Below, one piece after another: positions 45,195 to 61,138 of a DNA stretch of 64,000 bases (position 1 is the stretch's first letter; each line of letters begins with the position of its first letter). The notes beneath the pieces are model-generated. The model did no database searches, had not been told where the DNA came from, and saw only the letters and a program-made list of their open reading frames with translations. The stretch is from JBDFMH01 sp047238125. Lineage in GTDB: Bacteria; Pseudomonadota; Alphaproteobacteria; Sphingomonadales; Sphingomonadaceae. The DNA is taken from contig NZ_JBDFMH010000001.1 in the NCBI RefSeq assembly GCF_047238125.1, forward strand, positions 1,116,001-1,180,000. Direction: 5' to 3'. The position numbers and the translations under genes were made by a program.

Positions 45195-45755
45195 TCATGC
45201 CGCCAGCCGCAGCGTGGCCCCGGCCATGAATGCCGCCACCTCGCGCACCAGTTCCGCCTTGACGACATTGCGCCCCGGGCAACCGCTGTGCGTGGTGCGC
45301 GGATCGTCGCGGTGGAACAGGATCGCTTCCGGGGCGATGTCGAGCGCGGCGCACAGGAGGGCAGCGGCCGCCACTCCCAATCGCCGCACCGCCAGCCCGC
45401 GCCCGCTGTCGAACGGCTCGCGCGCATAATCGCCCAGCAGCTCGATCCCGATCGCGCTCGCGTTCCAGCTCGGCGAATGGACGCCCCGTCGGTTCAGCGG
45501 CGTGAAGCCGTGGATCGCATGGTCATCGATGAACAGGTGCGGCCCCGCGCTCCAGCGGTTGGTGTCGCGATACCAGGTCTCGAGATTGGTGAGGTGCGCG
45601 CGCGTGAGCCCTGCCGGCCGCTGCGCCAGGCTCGGTGTCGCGGTATTGTGCATCACGATCCGGCTCGGCCGCCACCCGGTCCAGTCGGTGGCCGCGACAT
45701 GTGCCGCGAATTCGGCGATGCTCCGCGCGCGCCCATCGATCACCGTCCACGCCAT
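45195..45755 (-). CDS. N-acetylmuramoyl-L-alanine amidase (amidase_2/PGRP type)
   Basis: 186 aa from the ATG at 45755 with GGGAGG five bases upstream. Zinc ligands as in T7 lysozyme/AmpD: His36 in VMHNTAT, a second His in the THSGCPG region and the Cys of GCPGRN. GPHLFIDDHAIHGFTPLNRR and SPSWNASAIGIELLGDYARE are the central strands. No signal peptide, so it would act in the cytoplasm on recycled muropeptides or be released otherwise (phage-type endolysins look similar). No prophage genes nearby. Confidence 0.87.
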   Translation of the reverse strand: MAWTVIDGRARSIAEFAAHVAATDWTGWRPSRIVMHNTATPSLAQRPAGLTRAHLTNLETWYRDTNRWSAGPHLFIDDHAIHGFTPLNRRGVHSPSWNASAIGIELLGDYAREPFDSGRGLAVRRLGVAAAALLCAALDIAPEAILFHRDDPRTTHSGCPGRNVVKAELVREVAAFMAGATLRLAA

Positions 45756-45812
45756 CGCATCCTCCCGCCCCACAGCGAACCATATAGGTGATTCGCTGGC
45801 TGTAGGAAAATG

Positions 45813-46631
45813 CTATTTCGCGCGGCGGCCAGATCCCTCGTCCACGACCCAGCGGATCGCGTTCTCGACCAGCCGGCGATAGTTGGGATCGGCGAACGTC
45901 GCGGCATCGTCGCCTGGCTGGAGATAGACCAGCGGACTGGCGCGCGCCCGCCGGGTCCAGCCGATCAGATCGTGGCCTGCCGGGTGCGTCCAGCCGTCAT
46001 TGTCGAACATCCGCCCGTCCATCGCCGCCGCCGCCGAGTGGAACCCCGCCGCCTCGAAGCGATGCCGGGCACGCAGCAGCGGCGTCGCCTGCTCGTCGAG
46101 CAGCTCGGCCAGATACAGCTCGTCGGTCAGCCGGAAGCGCGGGGGCAGGCCCGCCGTTACCGGATGGTCCGGCGCCACCACCTCCACGCCGTAATTCACG
46201 CCGTGGCGATAGCCCGAATCCATTGTCGGCACGCCGCGCAGCCGGGCCGGCCGGTAGAGAAACGTCCCGCCCAGATGCTCGCCATAACCGGGCCATGCCG
46301 GCCACCCCGCCAACGCGTGATGCAGCGCCACGATGCCCTTGCCTTCCTCCAGCAGCGCTTCGAACCCGGCCACGAAGTCCGGATCGGGTGCCACCAGCCC
46401 CGGCGGCGGCACCGCATCGAAATCCAGCCCGGGCATGTCGTACAGCAGCAGCGCGTCGTAGCCGGCCATCGCGACCGGGTTCATCAGCTGCGCCGCGGCG
46501 GGCTGGTCGACCATCGTCGCAGCGATGCCGTCCATGGCCAGGAACATCGCATCGAACGCGTTGCGGTCGAACGGGTGGCCGCGCACCGCCACCAGGATCT
46601 GGATCGGCGCGGAATAGGCGATCGTCGGCAT
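45813..46631 (-). CDS. ThuA-like protein
   Basis: 272 aa. ThuA/trehalose-utilisation fold: QILVAVRGHPFDRNAFDAMF at the N-terminus, then YDALLLYDMPGLDFD, GKGIVALHHALAGWPAWPGY and TDELYLAELLDE, with PLVYLQPGDDAATFADPNYR near the end. This glutamine-amidotransferase-like fold has sugar-metabolism associations but no settled reaction. Divergent from rpoB: its ATG at 46631 begins the 334-bp rpoB upstream region. Confidence 0.88.
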   Translation of the reverse strand: MPTIAYSAPIQILVAVRGHPFDRNAFDAMFLAMDGIAATMVDQPAAAQLMNPVAMAGYDALLLYDMPGLDFDAVPPPGLVAPDPDFVAGFEALLEEGKGIVALHHALAGWPAWPGYGEHLGGTFLYRPARLRGVPTMDSGYRHGVNYGVEVVAPDHPVTAGLPPRFRLTDELYLAELLDEQATPLLRARHRFEAAGFHSAAAAMDGRMFDNDGWTHPAGHDLIGWTRRARASPLVYLQPGDDAATFADPNYRRLVENAIRWVVDEGSGRRAK

Positions 46632-46689
46632 GGCCGCGATGCTGGCCGCGGCGGCGGCGGCCGGTCAACCCGCCCTTCTGCACAGCCCC

Positions 46690-46718
46690 TTCCCTTTCCT
46701 ACAAAGCCGGCCTATATC
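46690..46718 (+). promoter_or_regulatory. Candidate rpoB promoter
   Basis: TTCCCT (46690-46695) and TATATC (46713-46718) are 17 bp apart. The -10 is good and the -35 weak. A start near 46725 would give a 240-nt leader containing the hairpin at 46857. The rest of 46632-46965 shows no coding potential. Confidence 0.35.
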
Positions 46719-46856
46719 GCCGTCACACGAGATTTCAGGCTCCCCTTGTCCCGATGGTCGATCGGGAGCCCCCTGATCGTCTCCCGGGACACGGCCTGCG
46801 TTGCGCACGGGCCGCGACGGATGGGGGGAGGAACAGGGCCTACCAAGACGCAGGCA

Positions 46857-46891
46857 GTGCGGTTCCGATGGCCCGGACCCGCACTTTTTTT
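46857..46891 (+). terminator. Terminator-like hairpin in the rpoB leader (attenuator candidate)
   Basis: GTGCGGTTCCG (46857-46867) pairs with CGGACCCGCAC (46874-46884) with one mismatch, loop ATGGCC, followed by seven T residues. By form it is a strong intrinsic terminator, yet it points at rpoB 75 bp downstream. Upstream, CGGGCC (46808-46813) can pair with GGCCCG (46870-46875) and would break the stem, a possible anti-terminator. Regulation by attenuation is an inference. Confidence 0.6.
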
Positions 46892-46965
46892 CGTGGGAGC
46901 AATCCTGCGAATCGGCCGCGATCCCGCTGCGAGGCGGTTGGTTTTGATGGACGCGAGGATAATTC

Positions 46966-51125
<4,160 letters not shown>

Positions 51126-51126
<1 letters not shown>

Positions 51127-51496
51127 TGTTGGGCATTGCTCTACCCGCGCTGTCGCTGCTTGCAGTCGAAAGCACGGCTGCAAATGAGCAGCGTTACGAC
51201 GCTTCAATGAAGTGTGCGGTTAGTCTCGTGTTTGCCGACGCTTTCCTGAAAGCATCTGGTCACGGGCCAAGTCAGATGGGCGCAATGGCGCAGACCTACC
51301 TACGATCGGCTCGTAATGAAGGCTCGACGTTGGGAAAGGGCCCCGACAAGGTTCAGTCAGAATTCTTGGCTGGAATGTCGGATCTCCGGCGTCACGTCCA
51401 GAATCCTGACAAGGCCGCCCAAAAGCTGAAGCTGCGCGAAACGCTCGACCAGGTTAATTCTTGCGCTACTCGCCTGATTGGCGACGGAGACAAAAA

Positions 51497-51500
<4 letters not shown>
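51126..51500 (+). CDS. Small exported protein wedged between rpoB and rpoC
   Basis: 124 aa. ATG at 51126 uses the last base of the rpoB stop, and its own stop overlaps the rpoC ATG (ATGA at 51497-51500), so it is translationally coupled to both. A short signal-like N-terminus (GIALPALSLLAVESTAANEQ) precedes a helical domain with Cys30 and Cys113 (SMKCAVSLVFADAFLKASGH and VNSCATRL). The codon choice is visibly less GC-rich than the neighbours (many GCT, GTT, TTG, AAT). Its 3' end supplies the rpoC ribosome site (GGAG). No family recognised. Confidence 0.72.
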
Positions 51501-55774
<4,274 letters not shown>

Positions 55775-55800
55775 TCGATCAGCCGATCGGCACGACACGG

Positions 55801-55835
55801 GGCCGCCGCATCTTCCGGGATGCGGCGGCCTTGTT
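55801..55835 (+). terminator. Intrinsic terminator of rpoBC
   Basis: Perfect 12-bp stem GGCCGCCGCATC / GATGCGGCGGCC with a six-base loop, followed by TTGTT, 27 bp after rpoC. The remaining bases to 56063 show no gene. Confidence 0.85.
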
Positions 55836-56063
55836 CGTTTCGGCGCGGGTCCAGTCGATGCGGAATTCACGCAAGCTACGTGATCCTACCGACCGACGCG
55901 CGCTTAATCTCGGACGCGCGGCGGGCCCGGGGCTCGCCAGACCGCCCCTGATACGCTGTGCGAATATCCTGCAATTCCAACTGATCGGGGCACGAACCAG
56001 GCCTTCGCGGGCCGCCGGTTAAACCCTGTCCCAACGGCGCATGGGGCGCCGGGGGGTTTGTCC

Positions 56064-57530
56064 ATGTCTGTGTCCGCGTCCGCCATTCGCTATCCGCTGC
56101 TGATCTCCGCTGCGACAGCCGCTCTCATCTGGGGCGTGCGCCCCGCCCAGTCGCAGGTCGTCGATCTGCCCGGGTTGATCGGAGAGGTCTCGATCCTGTC
56201 CGGGCGGCTCGACATCAACGAAGCCGCGCTGCTGGCGCTGGATGCCGATGTCACCGTCAATGCGGCGCGGCTGGCCACCGTCGAGACGCGGCTCGATGTC
56301 GACGCGGCCGCGCTCGTCGCGATCGATGCGCGGATCGATGCGCAGGTCGGTGCCAGCGCGGCACTGGCCACGCGGGTCGATGCCCAGCAGGCCGATACGG
56401 CAGCCCTCGCTGCGCAGGTCGGCGGGCAGGCGACCACTCTGGCGACCGTCACCGGCCGGGTCGATGCCCAGGCCGCCGCAGCGACCATCCTCACGGGCCG
56501 CATCGAAGCGGAGGTGGCAGCCGGCATCGGCCGCGACGCGCGTCTCGATGCGCAGGCGGGCGCGACGGTGGCGATTGCCGCCGACGTCGCAGCACTTGGC
56601 GGCACCGTCACCGCGACCACCACTGCGGTGGGCGATCTGGCAGATCGGGTCGCCGGACATGACGGCCGCCTCGTGGCGATCGATGCCGATCTCGCCGGAA
56701 TCTCGGCTCAGGTCGGCGGGCTTTCAGACAGTGTCGCTGCAATCGGCGATGTGGTGAGCGACGTTCAGGCCGGTGTCGCAGTGCTCGGCGGCCGGGTCGA
56801 TGGCCATGATACGGCGCTTGCCACAGTCTCGGTACGGCTCGACGCCGATGCCGCCGCGCTTACCGATCTCGATACCCGGGTGACGGCGCATGATGCCACC
56901 CTCTCCACTCACACCACCGCGATCGCGAACCTCGACACGCGCACGACGCAGCATACCGCACAGATCGCTGCGCACGATGGCCGGATCGGAGCGGTCGAGG
57001 CGCAGGCTGGCGCCACCGCCGCGCTGATCAATCAGGCAGGCTCGTCCGCCCCGATCGCGATCGGGGCACAGACCGGCGGCACAGCCGTCGCGTTCACCGG
57101 CACCGGTGGCGATCGTCGGTTGACGGGCGTCGCTGCGGGGGTGGCAAGCAATGATGCCGCAACCGTCGGCCAGCTCCAGTCGGGGCTCGCAGGCGCGGCC
57201 GGCTATACCGATCTGATGGCGGGGCGCACGCTGCAGGCCGGCCAGGCCTATACCGATACGATGGTGGCCGCACTCGATCGACGGATGCGCGGGCGGATCG
57301 ATGCTGGCGTCGCCAGCGGTGCTGCGATCGCCGGGCTGCCGCAATCCATCGTGCCGGGTCAGGGGATGGTCGGCGCCAGCGTTGGCGGGCGTGGCAGCGA
57401 TGTCGCGATGGCGCTCGGCCTGTCGAAGGCCTTTGCCGGCCCTAACACCCCGGTGCTGAAGGCCGGTGCGGCGCTGAGCACCCGTAGCGGCGACCTGACC
57501 TACAACGCGGCAGTCGGCATCCACTTCTGA
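56064..57530 (+). CDS. YadA-like trimeric autotransporter adhesin
   Basis: 488 aa from the ATG at 56064 with a GGGGGG site upstream. Signal peptide (LLISAATAALIWGVRPAQSQ), then a long coiled-coil stalk (about 35-340) of 14-15-residue repeats such as RVDAQQADTAALAAQVGG and RLDADAAALTDLDTRVTAHD. A YadA neck motif (RRLTGVAAGVASNDAATVGQ) precedes the C-terminal membrane anchor of about 90 residues, ending NAAVGIHF with the required terminal Phe. No globular head domain is visible, so the stalk itself would project. Trimers form an outer-membrane pore and stalk. Confidence 0.87.
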   Translation: MSVSASAIRYPLLISAATAALIWGVRPAQSQVVDLPGLIGEVSILSGRLDINEAALLALDADVTVNAARLATVETRLDVDAAALVAIDARIDAQVGASAALATRVDAQQADTAALAAQVGGQATTLATVTGRVDAQAAAATILTGRIEAEVAAGIGRDARLDAQAGATVAIAADVAALGGTVTATTTAVGDLADRVAGHDGRLVAIDADLAGISAQVGGLSDSVAAIGDVVSDVQAGVAVLGGRVDGHDTALATVSVRLDADAAALTDLDTRVTAHDATLSTHTTAIANLDTRTTQHTAQIAAHDGRIGAVEAQAGATAALINQAGSSAPIAIGAQTGGTAVAFTGTGGDRRLTGVAAGVASNDAATVGQLQSGLAGAAGYTDLMAGRTLQAGQAYTDTMVAALDRRMRGRIDAGVASGAAIAGLPQSIVPGQGMVGASVGGRGSDVAMALGLSKAFAGPNTPVLKAGAALSTRSGDLTYNAAVGIHF

Positions 57531-57555
57531 CGGTGCCCCCCCACGGCGGCCGCAG

Positions 57556-57771
57556 TCAGGCGCTGAGTTCGCTTCCCCGCTTCAGCGCGCGGCCGCCATC
57601 ATCCTGCTCAATCAGATAGGCCGGATTGTCGGTCGTGCCGTTCTTTACGATCTTCGATCCCTTGATCGTCCGCTGCACGCGCCGATCGAATCGTTCCGCC
57701 ACCTTGCCATGTGCGGTGCCGGATCCGAACTTCCAGCTGACCGATTGCCCCTTTCTAAAACTGTTCGCCAC
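57556..57771 (-). CDS. DUF2945 / hypervirulence-associated Tudor-domain protein
   Basis: 71 aa. The small SH3-like DUF2945 fold is almost the whole protein: FRKGQSVSWKFGSGTAHGKV, then RTIKGSKIVKNGTTDNPAYL and IEQDDGGRALKRGSEL. Function unknown; members are often in stress regulons. An EcfG-type promoter sequence sits 31-56 bp upstream (57802-57827). Confidence 0.88.
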   Translation of the reverse strand: MANSFRKGQSVSWKFGSGTAHGKVAERFDRRVQRTIKGSKIVKNGTTDNPAYLIEQDDGGRALKRGSELSA

Positions 57772-57801
57772 GCCGCGCTCCTGTCAGAGATCGCCCGCCC
57801 A

Positions 57802-57827
57802 AACGCGGCGATCGCGGACACCGTTCC
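57802..57827 (-). promoter_or_regulatory. EcfG-type (general stress) promoter of the DUF2945 gene
   Basis: On the minus strand GGAAC (57827-57823) and CGTT (57805-57802) are separated by exactly 17 bp, the consensus for EcfG sigma factors of alphaproteobacteria. Transcription would start about 24 bp before the ATG. Confidence 0.6.
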
Positions 57828-57865
57828 GGTTGGCCTTTTTACGGGCATGACACTATCTGCGCCCG

Positions 57866-59044
57866 ATGGACGTCTCCCAGCTTCGCGTCGGGCTCTTCAC
57901 CGGCAACTACAACTATGTCCGCGATGGCGCCAACCAGGCGCTCAACAGGCTGGTCGGTTATCTGCTGAAGCAAGGCGCCGCGGTGCGCATTTACTCGCCC
58001 CGCACCGATACCCCGGCCTTTCCATCGGTCGGCAAGGTCATCAACATTCCGGCGATCCCCTTTCCCGGCCGCAGCGAATATCGCGCGCCGCTGTTCATCC
58101 CGCCGCGGGTGCACAAGGATATCCGCGAGTTCGCGCCGAACATCATCCACGTCGCCAGCCCGGAGATACTGGGCCACCGCGCGGTCTCACTTGCCCGGCG
58201 ACGCAACCTGCCGGTCGTCGCCTCGGTTCACACCCGGTTCGAGACCTATCCGCGCTATTACGGGCTGACCTTTCTGGAACCGCTGATCGAGGCCGGATTG
58301 CGCCGTTTCTATCGGCGTTGCGACGCGATCTTCGCGCCGTCGGAATCGATGGCACAACTGCTGCGCGACCAGCGCATGAGCTATGACGTCGGCATCTGGA
58401 CGCGCGGCGTGGACCGCGAGATCTTCGCGCATGATCGGCGCAGTCTCGAATGGCGGCGCTCGCTCGGCATCGCGGATGACGAGGTGGCGATCGGCTTCGT
58501 CGGCCGGTTGGTGATGGAAAAGGGGCTGGACGTCTATTCCGACGCGATCGACCTGCTGGAGCGCCGCGGCGTGCGCCACCGGGTGCTGATCGTTGGCGAC
58601 GGGCCGGCGCGGGCATGGTTCGAACGCCGGTTGCCACGGGCGGTGTTCGCCGGGTTCCAGGGCGGCGCCGATCTCGGCCGCGCGGTCGCTTCGATGGATA
58701 TCTTCTTCAATCCGTCGGTCACCGAGACGTTCGGCAATGTCACGCTGGAGGCGATGGCATGCGCGCTGCCGGTGGTCGCCGCACGCGCCACGGGCAGCGC
58801 CAGCCTGGTGCAGGACGGCCTCACCGGAAAGCTGGTGCGGCCGGGTGCGATCGAAGCCTATGCCAACGCCTTGGCTGCCTATGCGACCGATCCCGGGGCG
58901 CGGGCGGCGGCGGGCGAAGCCGGGTTCGCGGCTGCCGAACGCTATGGTTGGGATCAGGTGAACCAGCAGCTCGTCGACGCCTATTTCCGTATCATCCGCC
59001 AGCGCGATGGTGGCGGAAGGCCGCCACGGGGACCGTTCGGCTGA
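57866..59044 (+). CDS. GT4-family glycosyltransferase
   Basis: 392 aa GT-B enzyme. N-domain VGLFTGNYNYVRDGANQALN and NIIHVASPEILGHRAVSLAR; C-domain AIGFVGRLVMEKGLDVYSDA, RVLIVGDGPARAWFERRLP and the EX7E motif in VTETFGNVTLEAMACALPVV. It resembles GDP-mannose-dependent alpha-mannosyltransferases such as MgtA or PimB. Acts in the cytoplasm on glycolipid or exopolysaccharide precursors. Sugar and acceptor unknown. Stand-alone gene, not in a polysaccharide cluster. Confidence 0.9.
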   Translation: MDVSQLRVGLFTGNYNYVRDGANQALNRLVGYLLKQGAAVRIYSPRTDTPAFPSVGKVINIPAIPFPGRSEYRAPLFIPPRVHKDIREFAPNIIHVASPEILGHRAVSLARRRNLPVVASVHTRFETYPRYYGLTFLEPLIEAGLRRFYRRCDAIFAPSESMAQLLRDQRMSYDVGIWTRGVDREIFAHDRRSLEWRRSLGIADDEVAIGFVGRLVMEKGLDVYSDAIDLLERRGVRHRVLIVGDGPARAWFERRLPRAVFAGFQGGADLGRAVASMDIFFNPSVTETFGNVTLEAMACALPVVAARATGSASLVQDGLTGKLVRPGAIEAYANALAAYATDPGARAAAGEAGFAAAERYGWDQVNQQLVDAYFRIIRQRDGGGRPPRGPFG

Positions 59045-59098
59045 TCGCCGGCGGCGTCAGTCCTTTCCAGCGAAATCAATCGTTTCGCCGCCCGTGCA

Positions 59099-59123
59099 GG
59101 AACACCGCTCGGCCTCGCCTGTT
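59099..59123 (+). promoter_or_regulatory. EcfG-like promoter of the SDR gene
   Basis: GGAAC (59099-59103) followed after 16 bp by TGTT (59120-59123), one mismatch from the EcfG consensus CGTT, with a start position about 25 bp before the SDR ATG. Confidence 0.4.
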
Positions 59124-59154
59124 CAGCGCAGGCATATTGGCGGGATGATGACAG

Positions 59155-60168
59155 ATGGCGGACGACGGCACTTCACGGCGCATGGTGATCGGTGGCGCGG
59201 CGCTCGGCCTCGCGATGACGGCAGCGGGCGCACGCGCGCAGGGTGCGGTACAGGGTCAGGCGGGGCAAGCCGCAACAGGCGGCGCAGCCGTGCTGCGTGA
59301 TCCGCGCGCCAAATACACGAACCAGCCCTTCCCCGAGCAGCGCCAGCCCTGGCCCGCGCTCGCCAGCAAGATGACGCCGCGGCCGGATCATGGTGAAAGC
59401 AGCTACCGCGGATCGGGCCGGCTGGCTGGCCGCAAGGCGCTGCTGACCGGCGGCGACAGTGGCATCGGGCGCGCCGCCGCGATCGCGTATGCGCGCGAAG
59501 GCGCAGATGTCGCGATCAACTACTATCCTAGCGAAGAGCCCGACGCGCGCGAGGTGGTGGCGCTGATCGAGCAGGCCGGGCGCAAGGCCGTCGCCCTGCC
59601 CGCCGATATTCGTACCGAAGGCGCCTGCCGCAAGCTGGTCGCCGATGCGGTCAAGCGGCTGGGCGGGCTCGATATTCTCGTGAACAATGCCGCCTACCAG
59701 CAAAGCAAGGCCGACATCAGCGAGATCAGCGACGAGCAGCTGGTCCGCACCTTCGAGACCAACATCTTCGCGCCGTTCCGGATCAGCAAGGCGGCGATCC
59801 CGCACATGCCGCCGGGTTCGGTGATCATCAACACCGGATCGGTCAATTCCTACGATCCGGGCGAGGAACTGCTCGACTATGCCGCCACCAAGGGATCGAT
59901 CCTGATTTTCACCAAGGGCTTGGCCAAGCAGCTCGCCAAGAAAGGCATCCGCGTCAACATGGTGGCCCCGGGGCCGATCTGGACACCCTTGCAGGTGGCA
60001 GGCGGCCAATTGCCCGGCAAGCTCGGCGAGTTCGGGCAGGATACGCCGCTCGGCCGTGCCGGCCAGCCTGCCGAGCTCGCCTCGCTGTTCGTGATGCTGG
60101 CCGCCGACGACGCCAGCTTCAGCACCGGCACCGCGGTCGGCGCCCACGGCGGTCACGGCAACCCCTGA
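59155..60168 (+). CDS. Short-chain dehydrogenase with Tat signal peptide
   Basis: 337 aa. A twin-arginine signal (SRRMVIGGAALGLAMTAAGA) and a flexible linker, then a classical SDR: cofactor motif TGGDSGIGRA near residue 98, NNAAYQQ, active site Tyr and Lys in LDYAATKGS, and PGPIWTPLQ. The long N-terminal leader with QPWPALASKMTP before the fold is typical of the YdaD/YhxC-like stress SDR subgroup. A periplasmic NAD(P)-dependent enzyme would be unusual because the cofactor is cytoplasmic. The C-terminus HGGHGNP is shorter than many relatives. Confidence 0.88.
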   Translation: MADDGTSRRMVIGGAALGLAMTAAGARAQGAVQGQAGQAATGGAAVLRDPRAKYTNQPFPEQRQPWPALASKMTPRPDHGESSYRGSGRLAGRKALLTGGDSGIGRAAAIAYAREGADVAINYYPSEEPDAREVVALIEQAGRKAVALPADIRTEGACRKLVADAVKRLGGLDILVNNAAYQQSKADISEISDEQLVRTFETNIFAPFRISKAAIPHMPPGSVIINTGSVNSYDPGEELLDYAATKGSILIFTKGLAKQLAKKGIRVNMVAPGPIWTPLQVAGGQLPGKLGEFGQDTPLGRAGQPAELASLFVMLAADDASFSTGTAVGAHGGHGNP

Positions 60169-60179
60169 GCCGCTAGGAC

Positions 60180-60473
60180 TTATTCGACTGTGCGCCAGTG
60201 GAACGGAAGCGGTGCTTCGCGGAACGCGAACCGATCGAGATGTTCGGCGACAACGCGTTTCATCTGATCACCGACGGCCGGGTCCTCGACGTCCAACGCG
60301 ATGGCGAGCGTTCCGTCCTCCGCTGCTAGGGTCAGCAGCGCGCCCGGCAGCGGCACGGTGCCATGATCGGCATCGAAAGCCACATCGAACTTGTGGCTCC
60401 AATGCTTGCAAAGCTGCTGCAGGTAGCGGCTGGCCTGCGCAGTAGGCACGGCGGCGACATAACGGGTGCTCAC
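60180..60473 (-). CDS. DUF2218 protein
   Basis: 97 aa. DUF2218 pattern: VPTAQASRYLQQLCKHWSHK, FDADHGTVPLPGA, LTLAAEDGTLAIALDVEDPA and HLDRFAFREAPLPFHWR. Members are often next to siderophore or regulator genes; function unknown. Its GTG start overlaps the PadR stop (GTGA). Confidence 0.88.
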   Translation of the reverse strand: MSTRYVAAVPTAQASRYLQQLCKHWSHKFDVAFDADHGTVPLPGALLTLAAEDGTLAIALDVEDPAVGDQMKRVVAEHLDRFAFREAPLPFHWRTVE

Positions 60474-61045
60474 AGCCGTTCGATCTTCTGCGCCGCCGCA
60501 TCGAGGATCGCTGCGATCTCGTGCGCGGTGTCGTCGTCGGTCTCGCGATGCAGGCGATCATGGAGCGCCGATTTCAGGTTGTGCATCGCGCGGCGGACAG
60601 GGGCACGATCGGTACGCTCGCGCTGCTCGCCCAGCGCATCGAGCCGGGCAAAGAGCGCCGCTACCTCCGCCTCGCGGTCGGCCAGATGGCTCGTTCCGTC
60701 GGCTGTGATCGCGAAGGTCTTGCGGGCGGTGTCGTCCGCCTTGGGTGCGATCAACCCCATATCTTCCAGCAGCGTGATCGTGGGATAGATGACCCCAGGG
60801 CTCGGCGCATAGGCGCCGCCGGTCCGTTCCTCGATCGCGCGGATCAGATCATAGCCGTGGCGCGGCTGATCGGCGATCAGCTTGAGCAGCACGAGCCGCA
60901 ATTCGCCCGAATCGAACATCCGCCGCCGGCCGCCGCCGCCGCGCTCACCGGGCTCCATACTCCACGCAAACTCGAACGGCCCGCGGCGAAAGCGCCCCTC
61001 GCGAGGCCCGCAACCGCGATTGCCGGATTGATGACGTCCAAACAT
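60470..61045 (-). CDS. PadR-family transcriptional regulator
   Basis: 191 aa from the ATG at 61045 with GAAGGAG six bases upstream. A Gly/Arg-rich N-terminal tail of about 40 residues, then the PadR winged helix (LRLVLLKLIADQPRHGYDLI, TGGAYAPSPGVIYPTITLLE and DTARKTFAITADGTSHLADR) and C-terminal helices for dimerisation. PadR proteins respond to phenolic or other small molecules. Followed by a coupled DUF2218 gene. It probably controls its own promoter through the palindrome at 61070-61081. Confidence 0.92.
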   Translation of the reverse strand: MFGRHQSGNRGCGPREGRFRRGPFEFAWSMEPGERGGGGRRRMFDSGELRLVLLKLIADQPRHGYDLIRAIEERTGGAYAPSPGVIYPTITLLEDMGLIAPKADDTARKTFAITADGTSHLADREAEVAALFARLDALGEQRERTDRAPVRRAMHNLKSALHDRLHRETDDDTAHEIAAILDAAAQKIERL

Positions 61046-61056
61046 ATAAGCTCCTT

Positions 61057-61081
61057 CTAAGATGGGACTAAGATATATCTT
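61057..61081. promoter_or_regulatory. Probable PadR operator
   Basis: A perfect 12-bp palindrome AAGATATATCTT (61070-61081) lies 25 bp upstream of the padR ATG, and CTAAGAT occurs twice, 11 bp apart (61057-61063 and 61068-61074). AT-rich palindromes of this type are usual PadR sites. Confidence 0.5.
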
Positions 61082-61138
61082 CATGTGGCTCCTGCAAGAG
61101 GCGGATGCAGAAATTTCCGCAAGACCTATATTCGCCTC

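Noticed and set aside
45195..45755. Amidase as a prophage endolysin
   Set aside because: No holin, structural or integrase genes nearby; neighbours are chromosomal.
55831..56022. 63-codon plus-strand frame after the rpoC terminator
   Set aside because: It begins inside the terminator region, has no ribosome site and no recognisable sequence.
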